Of a stretch of 51,777 nt of DNA, positions 48,811 through 51,777 are shown one piece after another (positions within the stretch are counted from its first letter, which is position 1; every line of letters starts with the position of its first letter). The stretch comes from JAWCQZ01 sp964486625 (lineage in GTDB: Archaea; Halobacteriota; Syntropharchaeia; JACQPP01), in contig CAZANW010000003.1 of assembly GCA_964486625.1 (NCBI GenBank), positions 1 through 51,777 of the forward strand, in the 5' to 3' direction. The notes beneath the pieces were generated by a model. The model saw only the letters and a list, made by a program, of their open reading frames with translations. It made no database searches and was not told the origin of the DNA. The translations under genes were made by a program, and so were the position numbers.

Positions 48811-49863
48811 GTGAAAATCGCCCTCGTCTCCCCCCGCTACCCGCCCTATGCGGGGGGCGTGGAGCGCCACGTCCAGGCCCTGGCCGAGGGGCTCGCCGCC
48901 CGGGGCCACGAGGTCGCCTCCCTCTCCACCGACCCCGGCGGGCGGTGGGCGCCGGAGGAGACCCGCGGCGGGGTCAGGGTCCTCCGCTTCCCCGCCTTCG
49001 CCCCCCGGGAGGCCTACTACTGGAGCCCGCGCCTCGCCGCCCGCCTGCGGGAGGGGGAGTTCGACGTCGTCCACCTCCACTCCTACCACAGCCTCACCTC
49101 CTGGCTGGGAGCCCGGGCAGCCCGGGCGCCGGTGGTCTTCACTCCCCACTACCACGGGGCCGGACACACCCCGTTCCGGGCACTCCTCCTCCGGCCCTAC
49201 CGGCTCCTCGGCCGGCGCGTCTTCGAACGGGCGCGGCGGGTGGTCTGCGTCTCCCGCCACGAAGCGGACCTCGTCCGGGGCCACTTCGGCGTCGCCCCGG
49301 GAAAGGTGGAGGTCATCCCGAACGGCGTGGACCTCCCGCCCCCGGCGGGCCCAGCGCCGCCCCGGACCCGGGACCTCCTCTACGTGGGCCGCCTCGAGAA
49401 ATACAAAGGTGTTCACCACCTCCTCGACGCACTGCGCGACCTGCAAATCCACCTCGCCGTCGTGGGCACGGGCCCCTACGAGGCTTCCCTGCGGAACCTG
49501 GCCCGGAGGCTGGGAGTCGCGGACCGGGTCTCCTGGGAGTCGGGGCTGGCGGCGGAGGCGCTGGCGGCCCGCTACCGGGGCGCGGGGGCCCTCGCCCTCC
49601 TCTCGACCCGCGAGGCCTACGGCTTGTCGGTGGCCGAGGCCCTCGCCTGCGGGACCCCCTGCGTCGTGGCCCGCGCGGCCGCATTGGCCGAGTTCGTGGA
49701 CGGCCGCCTCTGCTTCGGGGTCGGGGTCCCCGTGGAGCGCGGGGCGCTGGTCGCGACCCTCCGCAGGGCGCTGGATACCCCTCCCTCCGCCTACGGCGGG
49801 ACGCTGCTGCGGTGGGACGACGTCGTCGAGAAGGTCGAGAGGGTTTACCGCGCGGTGGTCTGA
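48811..49863 (+). CDS. GT4 glycosyltransferase
   Basis: A 350-residue GT-B enzyme: PPYAGGVERHVQALAEGLAARGHEV start, VIPNGVD, LLYVGRLEKYKGVHHLLDAL, and the EX7E motif EAYGLSVAE near residue 268. It uses a nucleotide-sugar donor; product unknown. The GTG start is 2 bases after the TIR stop, so co-translation is likely. Its 3' end overlaps the epimerase on the other strand by 19 bases. Confidence 0.92.
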   Translation: MKIALVSPRYPPYAGGVERHVQALAEGLAARGHEVASLSTDPGGRWAPEETRGGVRVLRFPAFAPREAYYWSPRLAARLREGEFDVVHLHSYHSLTSWLGARAARAPVVFTPHYHGAGHTPFRALLLRPYRLLGRRVFERARRVVCVSRHEADLVRGHFGVAPGKVEVIPNGVDLPPPAGPAPPRTRDLLYVGRLEKYKGVHHLLDALRDLQIHLAVVGTGPYEASLRNLARRLGVADRVSWESGLAAEALAARYRGAGALALLSTREAYGLSVAEALACGTPCVVARAAALAEFVDGRLCFGVGVPVERGALVATLRRALDTPPSAYGGTLLRWDDVVEKVERVYRAVV

Positions 49864-50768
49864 GAACTCCACCACTCGACGAACCGGTCCATCCCCTCCT
49901 CCAGGGGGACCTTCGATTTCCACCCGAGGCGGTTGATTTTGCGCACGTCTGCGATGAGGGTCTTCACGTCCCCGGCCCATGACTTCCCGGTGTAGACGAT
50001 GCGGGCCCCGGGGGAGACCCGCGCCACCAACCCCTCTGCGATGTGGCGGATGGTGGTGGGCCGCCCGGCGGCCACGTTGTAGCACTCCCCCTTGCCCCGG
50101 CGGAAGAGGAAGAGGAGGGCGTCCACGCAGTCGTCCACGTAGGATGGGTCCCGGACCTGGGTCCCGTCGCCGAGGACCTCCAGGCGCTTCGGGTTCCGCT
50201 CCAGTTTCCGGACCAGGTCGGCCATGACGTAGCGGGGCTGGCGGGGGCCGTAGATGTTGAAGATGCGGGCCGCGGTGAAGGAGAGGCCGTAGGACTCCGC
50301 GTAGGCGAAGCCCATCCGCTCGCCCGCCAGTTTGGAGGCGCCGTAGGGGGAGATGGGCCGGAGGGGGTGGGACTCGTCGATGGGGGTGTAGTCGGGCTCG
50401 CCGTAGACCGCGGCCGAGGAGGCGTAGAGGAAGCGCCGGACCCCGCCGGCCCGGCACGCCTCCAGGAGGTTGAAAGTCCCGCCGGCGTTGCTCTCGAAGT
50501 CGTAGCGGGGGTCCTCGACGGAGTGGGGCACCGACGCGTTGGCGCCGATGTGGATGACCCCCTCCGCCCCCCGCGCCGCCCGCCGGACCGCGCGCTGGTC
50601 CCGCAGGTCGCCACGGATGAAGGTGATGCGGTCCCGCACGCCCGCGAGGTTCTCGACCTTTCCCGCCTGGAGGTTGTCGAGGACGGTGACGCGGTGGCCG
50701 AGGGCGACGAGGCGGTCCACGACATGGGAGCCGATGAAACCCGCTCCTCCTGTAACCAGGATTCGCAT
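49845..50768 (-). CDS. UDP-glucose 4-epimerase-like NAD-dependent epimerase/dehydratase
   Basis: A 307-residue extended SDR: TGGAGFIG (7-14), DNLQAG, SSAAVYGEP, YGASK catalytic pair near 147-151, and NIYGPRQ. It interconverts nucleotide sugars, supplying the glycosyltransferases. The ATG is about 27 bases after AGATATATC (50792-50800). Confidence 0.92.
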   Translation of the reverse strand: MRILVTGGAGFIGSHVVDRLVALGHRVTVLDNLQAGKVENLAGVRDRITFIRGDLRDQRAVRRAARGAEGVIHIGANASVPHSVEDPRYDFESNAGGTFNLLEACRAGGVRRFLYASSAAVYGEPDYTPIDESHPLRPISPYGASKLAGERMGFAYAESYGLSFTAARIFNIYGPRQPRYVMADLVRKLERNPKRLEVLGDGTQVRDPSYVDDCVDALLFLFRRGKGECYNVAAGRPTTIRHIAEGLVARVSPGARIVYTGKSWAGDVKTLIADVRKINRLGWKSKVPLEEGMDRFVEWWSSQTTAR

Positions 50769-50791
50769 GGAAAGGGAACGAAATGGGCGGG

Positions 50792-50800
50792 CGATATATC
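50792..50800 (-). promoter_or_regulatory. TATA box for the epimerase
   Basis: GATATATC on the minus strand, about 28 bases upstream of the ATG at 50768. Confidence 0.6.
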
Positions 50801-50821
50801 TTTTCCCGAACTCCGCCGCCT

Positions 50822-51292
50822 TCAGGCCTCGACGATGATGGTCCCGGTCATCCCGGCCACCGTCCCGGCCGACTGGTCCACCGCCGAGTGGAGGTGGCAG
50901 TGGTAGGTGTAGGTCCCCGGCTTGTCGAAGGTGTAACTGTAGGTGTCTCCGGGCTTCATGTTGCCGACGGGGCCCGACTTGAACGCGACGCCCTGGTTCT
51001 TGCCGGGGAAGTGGACCGCGTCCGACTGGACGTCGTGGTTCATCACGTCCTCGTTCTTCCAAGTCACCTTGGTCCCGACCTTGACCTTGACCTCCTTCGG
51101 GTTGAACTGGACGTTCTTCAGGGAGATGACGACCTCGGTCGCGCCGCCGGCGGCGGGGGTCGAAGGTGCGGGAGGCGCGGTCGTGGCGGCCGGGGGCGGC
51201 GTGGCGGCAGGGCTCGGTGGCGCGGTGCAGCCCGAAATCACGAGGGCCGCGGCGAGCAGGATGCCCATCGCCGCGAAGGAGGTCGCGCGCAT
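50822..51292 (-). CDS. lipoprotein cupredoxin (halocyanin/plastocyanin-like)
   Basis: A 156-residue protein: lipobox ALVISGCTAPP (C22), a Pro/Ala/Thr linker (25-60), then a cupredoxin domain with the copper ligands in NHDV and YHCHLHSAV...GM (His, Cys, His, Met). It is a mobile electron carrier outside the cell. The start ATG 51292 is about 25 bases after TTTTTAAGC. It is next to a cytochrome c. Confidence 0.92.
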   Translation of the reverse strand: MRATSFAAMGILLAAALVISGCTAPPSPAATPPPAATTAPPAPSTPAAGGATEVVISLKNVQFNPKEVKVKVGTKVTWKNEDVMNHDVQSDAVHFPGKNQGVAFKSGPVGNMKPGDTYSYTFDKPGTYTYHCHLHSAVDQSAGTVAGMTGTIIVEA

Positions 51293-51348
51293 GGCCCGAA
51301 ATGGAAACCCGGGCTTAAAAAACTTCCTACCCGGCCCGTCTGGAGCGG

Positions 51349-51777
51349 CTACGCTTTCAGCGAGAACAGGTAGGCCACGAGGTCGTTGAGGGCCGCGCAA
51401 CCGGCCACATCGGCAGGATTGGAGACTTTCTTCCCGCACAACTGCTGGTCGAATGCGTCGGGCATGGCGGGGGAGAATCCCTCGGCAATCTTCGCGCCGG
51501 GCTCGACGATGGACTCGCGGACGTAGGCCTCCCCCTTGGCGGAGACCCCGGCGAGGCCCGGCCCCACGGGCGTCCCCTTTCCGGGGGCGAATGGCTGCTG
51601 CGGGTTGTGGCAGGCGGCGCAGGAGGAGGCGAAGATGGACTTCCCCTTGGCAGGGTTGCCCGCTCCCGCCGGGGCGGCGGTGGAGGAGGGCATCGGACTT
51701 GGCGGAGGCGGAGTGGCCGCCGGGGTCGGCGTGGCCCGGGGCCCCAGGGGCGTCACCGGCGGCGGGGGCGGCGGGGG
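51349..51777 (-). CDS. cytochrome c, 5' end outside the window
   Basis: A partial protein of at least 143 residues: a Pro-rich N-terminal linker, then a class I c-type heme site CAACH and distal SPAMPDAF methionine, ending ALNDLVAYLFSLKA. It is probably membrane-anchored by its missing N-terminus. It donates or accepts electrons with the cupredoxin next door. Confidence 0.88.
   Translation of the reverse strand, partial: PPPPPPPVTPLGPRATPTPAATPPPPSPMPSSTAAPAGAGNPAKGKSIFASSCAACHNPQQPFAPGKGTPVGPGLAGVSAKGEAYVRESIVEPGAKIAEGFSPAMPDAFDQQLCGKKVSNPADVAGCAALNDLVAYLFSLKA

Overview
The window looks like a GC-rich archaeon, most likely of the Thermoplasmata/Thermoplasmatota. It carries a TATA-binding protein, an archaeal oligosaccharyltransferase (AglB), a Hef-type helicase, an archaeal PRPP synthetase, a DUF835 membrane protein and a VapBC-like pair. 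Most first genes of transcription units start about 25-30 bases after a TATA-like box, which is archaeal leaderless transcription; genes inside operons have short overlaps or GGAG/GGTG ribosome sites. The lineage (possibly a terrestrial aerobic group such as Ca. Angelarchaeales) is inference. A lipoprotein cupredoxin and a cytochrome c at the right edge suggest respiration.

Layout. 1-4.1 kb: assimilatory sulfate module (TusA-like, PiT/CysP-type permease, ATP sulfurylase; divergent APS/PAPS reductase) and an IscU-like scaffold. 4.1-15.8 kb: housekeeping genes on the plus strand (ndk, an enoyl-CoA carboxylase/reductase-like enzyme, two MinD-type ATPases, a Hef-like helicase, a YchF/Obg-related GTPase, a PD-(D/E)xK protein overlapping tbp, prs, DUF835). 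15.8-24.2 kb: six minus-strand genes for secreted, asparagine-glycosylation-rich proteins, including a 1285-residue protein with five tandem repeats; four or five share a C-terminal beta-sandwich-like region. 24.3-28.3 kb: VapBC-like pair, two small membrane proteins, and a CcdA/CopZ/CPGC-membrane/CPFC-peptide metal or thiol module facing a winged-helix regulator with its own CPYC motif. 28.3-38.6 kb: signalling island with a fused and a split copy of one winged-helix protein, two KaiC/RAD55-like proteins, two kinase-less PAS sensors, and a receiver-kinase-receiver operon. 38.6-43.5 kb: Nudix, siroheme branch enzyme, Sua5, ferredoxin reductase, SDR and QueC. 43.7-51.8 kb: AglB, two glycosyltransferases around a TIR-domain protein, a nucleotide-sugar epimerase, cupredoxin and cytochrome c.

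Three things stand out. First, the surface-protein operon, whose sequon-dense products match the N-glycosylation genes 20-30 kb away. Second, a recurring upstream element (RAACCGGGTGCAA on the coding strand), 9-15 bp upstream of the TATA boxes of four or five signalling genes, which looks like a local regulon operator. Third, a compact cysteine-motif module at 25.7-28.3 kb with a 30-residue peptide too short for ordinary gene callers. A perfect 232-bp repeat in the PAS domains of two sensors shows recent domain copying. I found no rRNA, tRNA, CRISPR array, transposase or prophage genes.
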